A DNA stretch of 9,177 nucleotides from Candidatus Aminicenantota bacterium (lineage in GTDB: Bacteria > Acidobacteriota > UBA4820 > DSQY01): the NCBI GenBank assembly GCA_027365515.1, contig DAHXMK010000126.1:1-9177 (forward strand), read 5' to 3'. The position numbers were made by a program, and so were the translations under genes. The notes beneath the pieces are model-generated. The model saw nothing but the letters and a program-made list of their open reading frames with translations, made no database searches and was not told where the DNA came from. This document shows positions 1 to 6,149 of the stretch, piece by piece (position 1 is the first letter of the stretch; each line of letters opens with the position of its first letter).

Positions 1-57
1 GGCGTTCAAGGCGGCCGCCACGGTCCAAAGCAGAATCCTCCACTTTCTAAAAACCAT
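1..57 (-). CDS. ccmC: Partial third gene of the ccm operon, probably ccmC (N-terminal 19 residues)
   Basis: On the minus strand an ATG at 57-55 opens a frame that runs off the left edge. Only 19 residues are visible. They begin MVFRKWRILLW and continue as a hydrophobic stretch, consistent with a basic N-terminus entering a first membrane helix. The start lies 2 nt beyond the ccmB stop codon and has a GAGGAG-type ribosome binding site inside the end of ccmB, so it is very likely co-transcribed and translationally coupled. The name ccmC (haem-handling membrane protein of cytochrome c maturation) rests on the usual order ccmA-ccmB-ccmC and the hydrophobic start. Too little sequence is present for a family match. 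Confidence 0.55.
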   Translation of the reverse strand, partial: MVFRKWRILLWTVAAALNA

Positions 58-59
58 CG

Positions 60-734
60 TCACTCCTCAATGGCGTATTCGAAAAGGAAGAGCGGCGCCA
101 CCAGAAATATCGTATCGAACAAGCCAACCAGTTGCAACCACCGGACGCTCGCGGCCGCGTGGCCCAGCATCACATCCTGGGTCAAGCTCGATGCCGCTAT
201 CAAGAGCGGAATCAGAATGGGGAACGCGAGCAGCGGGAAGAGGAGATGGCCGCCTCGGATCTGCGCGACCAGAGACGATAGAAGCGTCCCCACGGCCGCG
301 TAGCCCACGCTCGCCAGCACCCAGACGGCGGCGAGCCATCCGATGTGAGCGCCGACGGGCATCGCCAGAAGGATGAAGGCGAAAGCGAGGATGAGCGCTT
401 CGAGAATCAGAAGGAAGGCCAGGTTCACCAGGAACTTCCCGATGTAGATGGCGCTCCTGTCAACGGGCGCCAGAAGCAGGGCCTGGAGCGTGCCGGTCTC
501 GGTCTCTTTGCGGAACGTGTTTCCCATGAAGAGGTTTCCGGCGAAAAGGATGACGAGCCAAAGCAGGCCGGCGCCGCTCTCGCCCAAGTCCACTCTCGTC
601 GGGTCCACTGAAAAATAGAAGAGCACGAGGGCGAGAAACGCGAAGAAAAAGGAGGCGGCCAGGTTTTCCTTCCGCCTTATCTCCTCGCGGAAGTCCTTCG
701 CGAATATTTTCATCACGGCCCGCCAGTAGTTCAT
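60..734 (-). CDS. ccmB: Haem exporter permease CcmB
   Basis: This 224-aa integral membrane protein has the CcmB family's usual size (about 220 aa). CcmB is the ABC-type permease that works with CcmA and CcmC to release haem-loaded CcmE for cytochrome c maturation at the inner membrane. The N-terminus is charged and cytoplasmic (residues 1-24, with KDFREEIRRKE). About six hydrophobic segments follow, near residues 25-45, 55-72, 100-125, 130-155, 163-182 and 200-220. The segment GNTFRKETETGTLQALLLAP (about 70-90) resembles the conserved cytoplasmic loop of CcmB proteins (F..E...G.L..LL..P). The ATG overlaps the ccmA stop as ATGA, and the next gene starts 2 nt after its stop, so this is an operon. 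A generic ABC-2 permease is the alternative, but the charged loop and the gene order favour CcmB. Confidence 0.88.
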   Translation of the reverse strand: MNYWRAVMKIFAKDFREEIRRKENLAASFFFAFLALVLFYFSVDPTRVDLGESGAGLLWLVILFAGNLFMGNTFRKETETGTLQALLLAPVDRSAIYIGKFLVNLAFLLILEALILAFAFILLAMPVGAHIGWLAAVWVLASVGYAAVGTLLSSLVAQIRGGHLLFPLLAFPILIPLLIAASSLTQDVMLGHAAASVRWLQLVGLFDTIFLVAPLFLFEYAIEE

Positions 735-1453
735 CGGGCGCCCCCCGCAGTCACCTCGAAATACTTTTGCTTCAGCGACTCGGCCGAAAGTCCCGCCGCC
801 GGCTCGTTGAGGGCCATCCTGCCGCCGTGCAGCACCGCCACCCGGTCAACAACATTGAGGCAATCCTCGATTTCATGGCTTACCAGAAGGACAGCCCTGT
901 GGGCCGCTTTCAACTCATCGAGGAGGATGGTGAAAGTGCGGCTCCCCTCCGGATCAAGCCCGGCGTAGGGCTCGTCAAGAATTATGATGGATGGCTCGGT
1001 CAGAAGCACGCGCGCCAGGGATAGGCGCTGCTGCATTCCGCGCGAAAAGGTTCCCACCAGCTGGTCGCTCGCGCGGCCAAGCCCGAGCTTCGCAAGAAGC
1101 TCCGCTATCCTTGCCGTGGGCTGAACCCCGTAAAGTCCGGCGAAAAATCGCAGGTTTTCGGCGGCGGTGAGATGGGCGTACAGCAGGGATTGGTGCGAAA
1201 GATATCCCAAGGCCCGCCGAAGCTTGAGCCGCTCCGCCTCGCCAACCTTTGCGCCGCCGAAGAGCAACTCGCCCCTGTTCGGCCTTGAAAGCAGGCAGAG
1301 CACCTTGGCCAGCGTCGTCTTGCCGGCGCCGTTCGGGCCGAGAAGGAGCAGAAACTCGCCTGAACAAAGTTCGAGGTCAACGCCCTTCAGAACCGGGGCC
1401 AGCCCAAACCGCTTTTCGATTCCGCGCGCCTCCAACAGCGCCGTCGCGCCCAT
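731..1453 (-). CDS. ccmA: Haem exporter ATP-binding protein CcmA
   Basis: This 240-aa ABC ATPase powers the CcmAB(C) complex in System I cytochrome c biogenesis and sits on the cytoplasmic face of the inner membrane. Walker A is GPNGAGKTT (residues 39-47). The Q-loop is near residue 88. The signature is FSRGMQQRLSLAR (136-148), a variant of the canonical LSGGQ with RGM, as is usual in CcmA. Walker B is IIILDEP (156-162, catalytic Glu161), the D-loop is AGLD (164-167) and the switch His is 193. All elements are intact. The permease gene overlaps it by 4 nt, which identifies it as CcmA rather than an orphan ABC ATPase. No Shine-Dalgarno sequence precedes the ATG. Instead a TAAAAT hexamer ends 6 nt upstream, suggesting a leaderless transcript. 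Confidence 0.87.
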   Translation of the reverse strand: MGATALLEARGIEKRFGLAPVLKGVDLELCSGEFLLLLGPNGAGKTTLAKVLCLLSRPNRGELLFGGAKVGEAERLKLRRALGYLSHQSLLYAHLTAAENLRFFAGLYGVQPTARIAELLAKLGLGRASDQLVGTFSRGMQQRLSLARVLLTEPSIIILDEPYAGLDPEGSRTFTILLDELKAAHRAVLLVSHEIEDCLNVVDRVAVLHGGRMALNEPAAGLSAESLKQKYFEVTAGGAR

Positions 1454-1459
1454 GAATCC

Positions 1460-1465
1460 ATTTTA
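1460..1465 (-). promoter_or_regulatory. Candidate -10 box of the ccmA operon (possibly leaderless)
   Basis: On the minus strand TAAAAT (1465 down to 1460) lies 6 nt before the ccmA ATG. This is about the distance expected between a -10 hexamer and a transcription start at the A of the ATG. No good -35 is visible at 16-18 nt spacing (TGGGGC at 17). No purine-rich ribosome binding site lies between the box and the start. It is a motif call only. Confidence 0.35.
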
Positions 1466-1491
1466 TCCCATTTTCGCGACGAGCCCCATGT

Positions 1492-1520
1492 TTGCAATTC
1501 CGGCCGGTTTCTCATAAGAT
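1492..1520 (+). promoter_or_regulatory. Promoter of tRNA-Ser
   Basis: The -35 box is TTGCAA (1492-1497) and the -10 box is TAAGAT (1515-1520), with an optimal 17-nt spacer. Both differ little from the sigma-70 consensus. The predicted start near 1527 is about 6 nt before the mature tRNA 5' end at 1533. The promoter sits in the 79-bp divergent gap between ccmA and the tRNA gene. Confidence 0.6.
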
Positions 1521-1532
1521 ATGTCGGGCCGC

Positions 1533-1622
1533 GGAGAGATGTCCGAGTGGCCGAAGGAGCACGCTTGGAAAGCGTGTTTACCCGAAAGGGTAACCGGGGT
1601 TCGAATCCCCGTCTCTCCGCCA
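1533..1622 (+). tRNA. tRNA-Ser (anticodon GGA)
   Basis: A complete class II tRNA cloverleaf is present. The 7-bp acceptor stem GGAGAGA (1533-1539) pairs with TCTCTCC (1612-1618). The discriminator is G1619 and the CCA (1620-1622) is encoded. The anticodon stem is CACGC/GCGTG around the loop TTGGAAA, with anticodon GGA at 1567-1569, reading UCC and UCU. The long variable arm has a TACCC/GGGTA stem around GAAA, typical of serine tRNAs. The T arm is CGGGG-TTCGAAT-CCCCG (1595-1611). It is the only RNA gene recognised in the window and is transcribed divergently from ccmA. Confidence 0.97.
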
Positions 1623-1635
1623 AAAAAACTTAGAC

Positions 1636-1663
1636 AATCAGGGGTTTGCGGCAACCATTGATT
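1636..1663. terminator. Weak hairpin just after tRNA-Ser
   Basis: AATCA (1636-1640) pairs with TGATT (1659-1663), and GGTT (1643-1646) pairs with AACC (1653-1656). A G-T wobble and a G-A mismatch lie between the two stems, and the loop is 6 nt. On the plus strand no T-run follows, so it is not a convincing intrinsic terminator for the tRNA transcript. It could assist 3' processing or termination. On the minus strand a T7 run follows 7 nt after the stem, but there is no minus-strand gene to terminate. Confidence 0.25.
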
Positions 1664-1714
1664 CGTCATCTAGCGCTCCCCGCCGGCTCTTATCCAGGGC
1701 AACTGCAACTAAAG

Positions 1715-1744
1715 TGCAAGTCTTGGTTACAAGCAAGAACTGCA
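1715..1744. repeat. Imperfect inverted repeat
   Basis: The arms TGCAAGTCTTG (1715-1725) and CAAGAACTGCA (1734-1744) match as reverse complements at 9 of 11 positions, around an 8-nt spacer. It has the form of a dimeric repressor operator or a small folded DNA element. It is not close to a start codon, and no partner protein can be assigned. Confidence 0.3.
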
Positions 1745-1945
1745 TCTCTCCTCTACGGTTCCGGCTCTACCTAAACCAACGCGAGTGCAGGTACAATCCA
1801 GAGCAGAGGATGTTTTTCATTTCTTTGCTCGTCCATTGTCAATGCCGGCGCCAATCGCGCCCGATCGCTTTCTTGTTCCTGTGATCCATGGCCATTCGGA
1901 ACTTTCTCCGGCACCCAATCGCGTAATGTAGGTCTTCATGAATTG

Positions 1946-1975
1946 CTGACGGGAAAATGGATTCCGGTATATAAT
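1946..1975 (+). promoter_or_regulatory. Promoter candidate for the remnant ORF, sensor kinase and regulator
   Basis: A perfect TATAAT -10 box (1970-1975) lies 18 nt after CTGACG (1946-1951), which matches the -35 consensus at four of six positions. Transcription would start near 1982. That leaves a leader of about 140 nt before the small ORF at 2125 and about 390 nt before the kinase ATG. It is the best plus-strand promoter between the tRNA and the kinase. This is a motif call only. Confidence 0.42.
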
Positions 1976-2124
1976 TTCAACGACCGGTTTCCTCTCGTGG
2001 CGTGAAGGCACTCTGACACACTTACCGTAGCCCGTCGCAGGGATCGGCCGAACGGCTATCAGATCATGTATCTTGGCAATGCCATTGGGCAGTTAGCGGG
2101 ATTTCAAGACCGAAGGAGAGGGCG

Positions 2125-2376
2125 GTGGGATGCGCGTTGCGAACGGAGTTTCGTGGAGCGGCATATCACGTCACAGCGCAGGCCAACGGAAGGCAGGTCA
2201 TCCTCTTTGATGACAAAGGCCCGCCGGCCTTTTCAAGGCGCAATGCCGCTACGTGGGAAGCCCGCATCGAGCAGGGCTACGCACTCTCGGTGGTGGGTGA
2301 GTTTCTCAGGTTGGGCTACACGGCCATCAGCCGAGAAATGAGGGGGGAAGTCTCGTGGCAAGGAAAAACAGTATGA
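2125..2376 (+). pseudogene. Internally deleted REP-associated (Y1/HUH, IS200-like) transposase remnant
   Basis: The 83-codon frame reads like the two ends of a RAYT-type transposase joined together. Residues 1-36 (VGCALRTEFRGAAYHVTA, then NGRQVILFDDKGPPAF) follow the family N-terminus, which typically reads like M-RPLRIEFPGA-YHVT-RGN-RQ-IF-DD---F. Residues 46-74 (EARIEQGYALSVVGEFLRLG, then YTAISREMR) resemble the C-terminal helix-turn-helix found in some of these proteins (GYTL-EIA--LGLHYSTVSR). The HUH metal site and catalytic Tyr, which lie in the roughly 150-200 residues between, are absent, so it cannot be an active transposase. The frame is open and an AAGGAGAGG ribosome binding site lies just before the GTG start at 2125. 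It ends in TGA at 2374-2376, overlapping the kinase ATG as ATGA. It may be translated as a small leader protein. Family recognition is by eye. Confidence 0.6.
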
Positions 2377-5306
2377 CAAGGCATGGCTACGTGGCGCCGC
2401 TTCTGGCCTCTTGTTTGTTTGTGGTTCTCATTGCCGTTTCGCAAGATGCCAGAGCTCTCGATCCTTCCATAGCGCCGACCCAGTATGTATGCAGGCATTG
2501 GGGGCGCGCCGAGGGAATCCCGGACACGTCGGTCTTCGCCATCACGCAGACTCGGGACGGATACCTTTGGGCCGGAACGGAAATGGGTCTGGTGCGATTC
2601 GATGGCGAGCGCTTCACCTTGTTCAGTTCCAGCAACACTCCCGCCTTTGAGACAAGCATGGTTTCCTCTTTGTTGGCAACTCACGACGGAACGCTCCTTA
2701 TCGGAACGCGTACAGGCCTTATTGCCTTCAAGCAGGGCGAATTTCGCCGCCTGGACCTTCCGGGTGGCCCAGAAGAAGCCACCATAGCGGACCTTTTTGA
2801 AGATGTCTCCGGGCGAGTATGGGTGGGTTCCATGGGCGACCTAGGTTTCCTTGACGGCGAGAAATGCCGCGCCTTTCAGGGGCCTGGAGGCCAGCGATTG
2901 CGCCCGATTCCTTGCGTTCGGCAGACACCCGACGGTACTTTGTGGTTTCTAGGCGGAGCAAACGTCCATACGTGGAAGGATGGACGGCTCGGAATGGTGG
3001 CCCTGCCCAACGTCGCGCAATCCATAGCCGGACGAAGGGACGGCAGCCTCTGGGCTTTTCCTCAAGGGGGGATGCGGCTCCTCGCCGGGACGTGCCAAGC
3101 TCCAAAGGGCACGAGAGTCCTGGAGGGGAAGACGGTGTATCGCGCCCTTGAAGACAGGGATGGCTCGCTGTGGCTGGGCATGTCGAGCGGTCTCGCGAGG
3201 GTTCGGGAGGGCCGTGTCGAGGTCTGGGACCCACTGCTGGGCGGACCCAGGTCCATCATTTCCCTCTTCGAAGACCGGCGGGGAAACCTCTGGATCGGAA
3301 CCATGGGCGATGGCCTCTATTGTTTCAGCGCCCCTCTCGTCAAGAGCTTTGGAAAACCCGAAGGCCTCGACCTGGGTTACGTCAACTCGGTCATGGAATC
3401 GTCCGACGGCGCTCTCTGGATAAGTACCCAGACGCAAGGGCTGGTGAGATGGAAAGACGGCGCGGCGCGCCATTTCACAGAGAAAGACGGCCTTCCTTGT
3501 CCCGAAAGCGGAGCGCTTCTCGAAGACTCGAAGGGGCGGCTCTGGGTAGGAACCCCTGCTGGACTGGCTCGGTACGATGGAAAGGGGAGGTTTGCCCGGG
3601 TTGCCCTGCTTGGTGAGGAACCGCCCGTAGTTTTCTCTCTTGCCGAGCTTGGAAACGGGGACATTGTTGCAGGTACCACGAAGGGTGTCCTTCTTCTGCG
3701 GAGTGGCCCCTGGGAAAACATAGAGCCCTCGCGGGGGGCTGGATTCACCATGGACATCGAACCCGATGGAAAAACAGGCGCGTGGCTCGCCACTCTCGGG
3801 AGGGGCCTTCTCCACTGGGACGGCCGGAGGATGAAGACCTACGGCCCGGCAGAGGGGCTTCCATCCCAGGATCTTGTATCCCTGCGCATCGGCTCCGATG
3901 GGCTTCTTTGGATTGGGACCACCAACAGAGGCCTGGCCTGTTTTGATGGGAAGCGCTTTCGGGCCATCAGTCCCGCAGATGGACTGCCGGAGGGCCCAAT
4001 TTACTGGATCCTCGAAGCGGAGGGAAGCTTCTGGTTGAGCGGAAAAGCTGGAATCGTGCGCATCCCGCGGCAGAACCTGGATGGGTGGCTCGCTGGAAAA
4101 GCCTCCGGAATTCAGCCCCAAGTATACGGCGGAGCTGAAGGCATGCGCGTGGAGGAGTGTAACGGGGGTTCCCAACCCTCGGGTTGGAAGGCAAAGGACG
4201 GCACGCTTTGGTTCCCCACGGTGGATGGAGTGGCGCAGATATCGCCGAAGGCCCTCACGAGAATAGCGCCCTTACTGCCGCCCAATTTGGAGGAGGTTCT
4301 GGTGGACGGGGTTCTCGCGCCCATCGAGGGCGGTCGCGTGCGCCTTTCGCCAGGCGCCAGGCGTTTGGAAATGCACTATACGGCCCCGCTTTTCCCGGCT
4401 TCCCATGGCCTCCGTTTCGAATATTGTCTGGAGGGCTTTGACTCCGGTTGGGTTCAGGCAGGCCCCCGGCGGGTCGCGTACTACACCAGCCTGCCCTGCG
4501 GAACCTACCGCTTTCGAGCTCGCGCGGCCGAAGGCGGCCCGTGGAGCGAAACTGGCGGGATGCTGACGGTCATCCAATCGCCGAGGTTCTATCAGACGTG
4601 GTGGTTCATTCTATTATGCGTTGCGACGGCGCTTCTCGCCGGCTTCGGGCTGCACCGCTTGAGGGTGTTGGTCATACAAAGGCGATACGAGGCCGTCCTC
4701 GAGGAGCGCGCCCGAATCTCGCGGGAGATTCACGACTCGCTTACGCAGAGCTTTGCCGGAATAGTGCTCAACTTGGAGGCCGCTGAAGGGGTGCTTGACC
4801 GCCACGGCGGCTTCGGCCGCGAATTCGTGGCCAAGGCCAAAACAGGGGCCCGCGAAGGGCTTCAGGAAGCAAGGCGCTTCGTCAAGGGCCTCAGGCCGCT
4901 CTATCTCGATTCCGATAATCTTCCATCGGCTCTTCGCCGGATCGTCCGCGAGGCCCGCCAGGGAAAAACATTGCGGGCTTCCTTCAGCATCAAGGGGCGC
5001 TGGCGCCAGCTCCCGCCCGAAGTGGAGGACCACCTTCTCCGCATTGCCCAAGAACTGCTCTCCAATGCGTCCCGGCACGCTCAAGCCACGCAGGTGTGGG
5101 TGGCCCTTGCGTTTGCCCCGAGCGCCGTGACGCTGGCCGTACAAGATAACGGAAAGGGTTTTGATCCATCGTTCGTAGTTCCGCGCGCGGATGGAGGATT
5201 TGGCCTAAGGGGAATTCGCGAGAGGGTTGAGGCGATGAAAGGGGCGCTCGAAATCCAGGCGGCCCCCGGACAGGGTACCAGGGTTGCGGTGCGCGTGCCA
5301 AGATAA
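2373..5306 (+). CDS. Two-propeller (Reg_prop/Y_Y_Y) sensor histidine kinase, HisKA_3 type
   Basis: This 977-aa membrane sensor kinase is probably the partner of the response regulator 49 nt downstream. A signal peptide (about residues 1-28, MTRHGYVAPLLASCLFVVLI and cleavage near DARA) leads into a periplasmic part. About 14 degenerate propeller repeats of the form DG-LW-GT--GL-R-DG--F occupy residues 40-640, enough for two seven-bladed propellers. A Y_Y_Y domain follows (about 667-735), then one TM helix (about 742-763). The HisKA_3 domain has phospho-acceptor His787 in REIHDSLTQ, whose HD---Q pattern implies phosphatase activity too. The HATPase has the N-box ELLSNASRHA (Asn898), G1 DNGKGF (Asp925) and G2 GGFGLRGI (about 941-948). 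There is no receiver or AraC domain, so it is not a hybrid HTCS. I chose ATG 2373 because AAGGA lies 8 nt upstream and the ATG overlaps the upstream stop as ATGA. GTG at 2355 would add six residues. The ligand is unknown. Confidence 0.92.
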   Translation: MTRHGYVAPLLASCLFVVLIAVSQDARALDPSIAPTQYVCRHWGRAEGIPDTSVFAITQTRDGYLWAGTEMGLVRFDGERFTLFSSSNTPAFETSMVSSLLATHDGTLLIGTRTGLIAFKQGEFRRLDLPGGPEEATIADLFEDVSGRVWVGSMGDLGFLDGEKCRAFQGPGGQRLRPIPCVRQTPDGTLWFLGGANVHTWKDGRLGMVALPNVAQSIAGRRDGSLWAFPQGGMRLLAGTCQAPKGTRVLEGKTVYRALEDRDGSLWLGMSSGLARVREGRVEVWDPLLGGPRSIISLFEDRRGNLWIGTMGDGLYCFSAPLVKSFGKPEGLDLGYVNSVMESSDGALWISTQTQGLVRWKDGAARHFTEKDGLPCPESGALLEDSKGRLWVGTPAGLARYDGKGRFARVALLGEEPPVVFSLAELGNGDIVAGTTKGVLLLRSGPWENIEPSRGAGFTMDIEPDGKTGAWLATLGRGLLHWDGRRMKTYGPAEGLPSQDLVSLRIGSDGLLWIGTTNRGLACFDGKRFRAISPADGLPEGPIYWILEAEGSFWLSGKAGIVRIPRQNLDGWLAGKASGIQPQVYGGAEGMRVEECNGGSQPSGWKAKDGTLWFPTVDGVAQISPKALTRIAPLLPPNLEEVLVDGVLAPIEGGRVRLSPGARRLEMHYTAPLFPASHGLRFEYCLEGFDSGWVQAGPRRVAYYTSLPCGTYRFRARAAEGGPWSETGGMLTVIQSPRFYQTWWFILLCVATALLAGFGLHRLRVLVIQRRYEAVLEERARISREIHDSLTQSFAGIVLNLEAAEGVLDRHGGFGREFVAKAKTGAREGLQEARRFVKGLRPLYLDSDNLPSALRRIVREARQGKTLRASFSIKGRWRQLPPEVEDHLLRIAQELLSNASRHAQATQVWVALAFAPSAVTLAVQDNGKGFDPSFVVPRADGGFGLRGIRERVEAMKGALEIQAAPGQGTRVAVRVPR

Positions 5307-5344
5307 ACTGATGCAGCGCCTTTTCTTGCCGGCCCCGCTTGTTT

Positions 5345-5350
5345 TAAAAT
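5345..5350 (+). promoter_or_regulatory. Candidate -10 box before the response regulator (possibly leaderless)
   Basis: TAAAAT (5345-5350) ends 5 nt before the preferred ATG at 5356, and no Shine-Dalgarno sequence precedes that ATG. The same arrangement is seen before ccmA. It could give a leaderless regulator mRNA in addition to read-through from the kinase. No convincing -35 is present. Confidence 0.3.
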
Positions 5351-5355
5351 ACCTT

Positions 5356-5982
5356 ATGGCCGCCGAGGTGCGGATCCTTATCGTCGAAGACCACGCCATC
5401 GTTCGAGAAGGGTTGCGCGCCATTCTCGAAACGGAACCTGGCTTCTTGGTGGTGGGCGAGGCTGGCTGTGGCAAAGAGGCCATGGAGCGCTTTCGCGAGC
5501 TACTCCCTGACGTCACGCTTCTGGACGTTCACTTTCCCGGCGAGAGCGGCCTCGACATCCTTAAAGAGATTCGCGTACTCAGCCCCTCCGCGCGGGTTCT
5601 AATGATCAGCACCTATGATCACGACGAGGACATATTCCGTAGCCTTCAAATGGGTGCCCGGGGGTACATCCTCAAGGACGTGGGAAGGACGGTTCTGGCC
5701 GCGGCGGTCCGAGCCGTCAAGGAGGGGCGCAAGGTCATCCCGGAATGGGTGGGAAACAAGCTCGCCGAGCGCGTGCAAACCGAGGAGTTGACCGCAAGAG
5801 AGCTTGAAGTCCTCCAACTCCTGGCCGAGGGCCGAACTAACAAGGAGATTGCCTCCGCGCTTCATGTCTCTGAGGGAACCATTAAGGCCCACCTCGGCCA
5901 TATCTTCGGCAAAATGGGAGTGGCTGACCGGACGCAGGCCCTTCTCGCGGCGCTCCGCCGCGGAATCATCCACATCCGCTAG
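5356..5982 (+). CDS. NarL/FixJ-family response regulator (REC + LuxR-type HTH)
   Basis: This 208-aa cytoplasmic transcription factor is probably phosphorylated by the HisKA_3 kinase directly upstream, the usual kinase class for NarL-type regulators. The receiver domain (about residues 5-122) has acidic residues Glu11-Asp12 (ILIVEDH), phospho-acceptor Asp57 (LLDVHFPGESG), Ser85 (MISTYDHD) and Lys107 (ILKDV). The LuxR-type helix-turn-helix spans about 145-205 (ELTARELEVLQLLAEGRTNK, then a recognition helix in VSEGTIKAHLGHIF). All switch residues are intact. ATG 5356 was chosen because MAAEVRILIVEDH places the receiver at the normal distance from the N-terminus. An upstream ATG at 5311 and a GTG at 5284 would add a tail unlike this family. 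Its targets are unknown. The 12-bp tandem repeat 14 bp beyond its stop is a candidate site. Confidence 0.93.
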   Translation: MAAEVRILIVEDHAIVREGLRAILETEPGFLVVGEAGCGKEAMERFRELLPDVTLLDVHFPGESGLDILKEIRVLSPSARVLMISTYDHDEDIFRSLQMGARGYILKDVGRTVLAAAVRAVKEGRKVIPEWVGNKLAERVQTEELTARELEVLQLLAEGRTNKEIASALHVSEGTIKAHLGHIFGKMGVADRTQALLAALRRGIIHIR

Positions 5983-5995
5983 CCACCCTTCCCGG

Positions 5996-6030
5996 CCCGC
6001 CTAAACGATTGTCCAACTCCCGCCTAAACG
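5996..6030 (+). repeat. Tandem 12-bp direct repeat, candidate response-regulator binding sites
   Basis: CCCGCCTAAACG occurs exactly twice, at 5996-6007 and 6019-6030, with a 23-bp period (about two helical turns, so both copies face the same side of the DNA). The copies lie between the regulator stop and the peptidase, about 32 bp upstream of a -10-like box. Relative to a predicted start near 6074 they sit at about -78 to -44, a normal position for an activator. Assigning them to the adjacent regulator is inference. Confidence 0.5.
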
Positions 6031-6061
6031 GTGCGCCGATGTACCTCGGGCGCGGCAAGCT

Positions 6062-6067
6062 TATATT
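6062..6067 (+). promoter_or_regulatory. -10-like box of the peptidase gene
   Basis: TATATT (6062-6067) is a five-of-six match to the -10 consensus, in an AT-rich patch of otherwise GC-rich DNA. The sequence 17 nt upstream (ATGTAC) does not resemble a -35, which would suit a promoter that depends on an activator bound at the direct repeats. The start would fall near 6074. Confidence 0.35.
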
Positions 6068-6079
6068 AGCCTTGGCAAG

Positions 6080-6126
6080 CGATCCTGGGGGACCTAAGGC
6101 AGGCAGGGCCCTTGTGGCCAGGATCG
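6080..6126 (+). repeat. Perfect 9-bp inverted repeat in the peptidase leader
   Basis: CGATCCTGG (6080-6088) and CCAGGATCG (6118-6126) are exact reverse complements around a 29-nt loop. If transcription starts near 6074 this forms a stem at the very 5' end of the mRNA, ending 9 nt before the ribosome binding site. It could stabilise the message or affect initiation. It might instead be a DNA operator. No T-run follows, so it is not a terminator. Confidence 0.4.
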
Positions 6127-6149
6127 GTGCGCTTGGGAGAAGAAGAAAA

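Larger units (their letters stand above)
1623..2124. other. Non-coding stretch between tRNA-Ser and the transposase remnant
   Basis: No gene can be supported in these 500 bases. Open frames here are short, lack ribosome binding sites and resemble no family I recognise. A 64-codon minus-strand frame at 1817-2011 is the longest. The region contains two weak inverted repeats (1636-1663 and 1715-1744) and one plus-strand promoter candidate (1946-1975). It has a lower GC content than the flanking genes. It could be decayed DNA left by the mobile element whose remnant lies just downstream. Confidence 0.5.

Noticed and set aside
1533..1622. tRNA-Ser as an integration (att) site for a mobile island
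   Set aside because: I found no second copy of the tRNA 3' end in the window and no integrase gene. The transposase remnant belongs to a family that does not integrate at tRNA genes.
1817..2011. A 64-codon minus-strand frame in the gap after the tRNA
   Set aside because: It has no ribosome binding site that I can see, no recognisable motif and no neighbours on that strand. It is treated as chance.
2949..4175. A 408-codon minus-strand open frame
   Set aside because: It is antisense to the kinase propeller region, is proline-rich and has no domain signature. The plus-strand frame has regular propeller repeats across the same bases.
2373..5306. Hybrid HTCS (kinase, receiver and AraC in one chain)
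   Set aside because: The protein ends directly after the HATPase G2 box, and the receiver with its HTH is a separate gene with a LuxR-type, not AraC-type, DNA-binding domain.
5284..5355. Longer response-regulator start (GTG 5284 or ATG 5311)
   Set aside because: It would overlap the kinase end or add a 15-24-residue N-terminal tail not seen in NarL-type regulators, and neither start has a ribosome binding site. ATG 5356 fits the receiver domain boundary.
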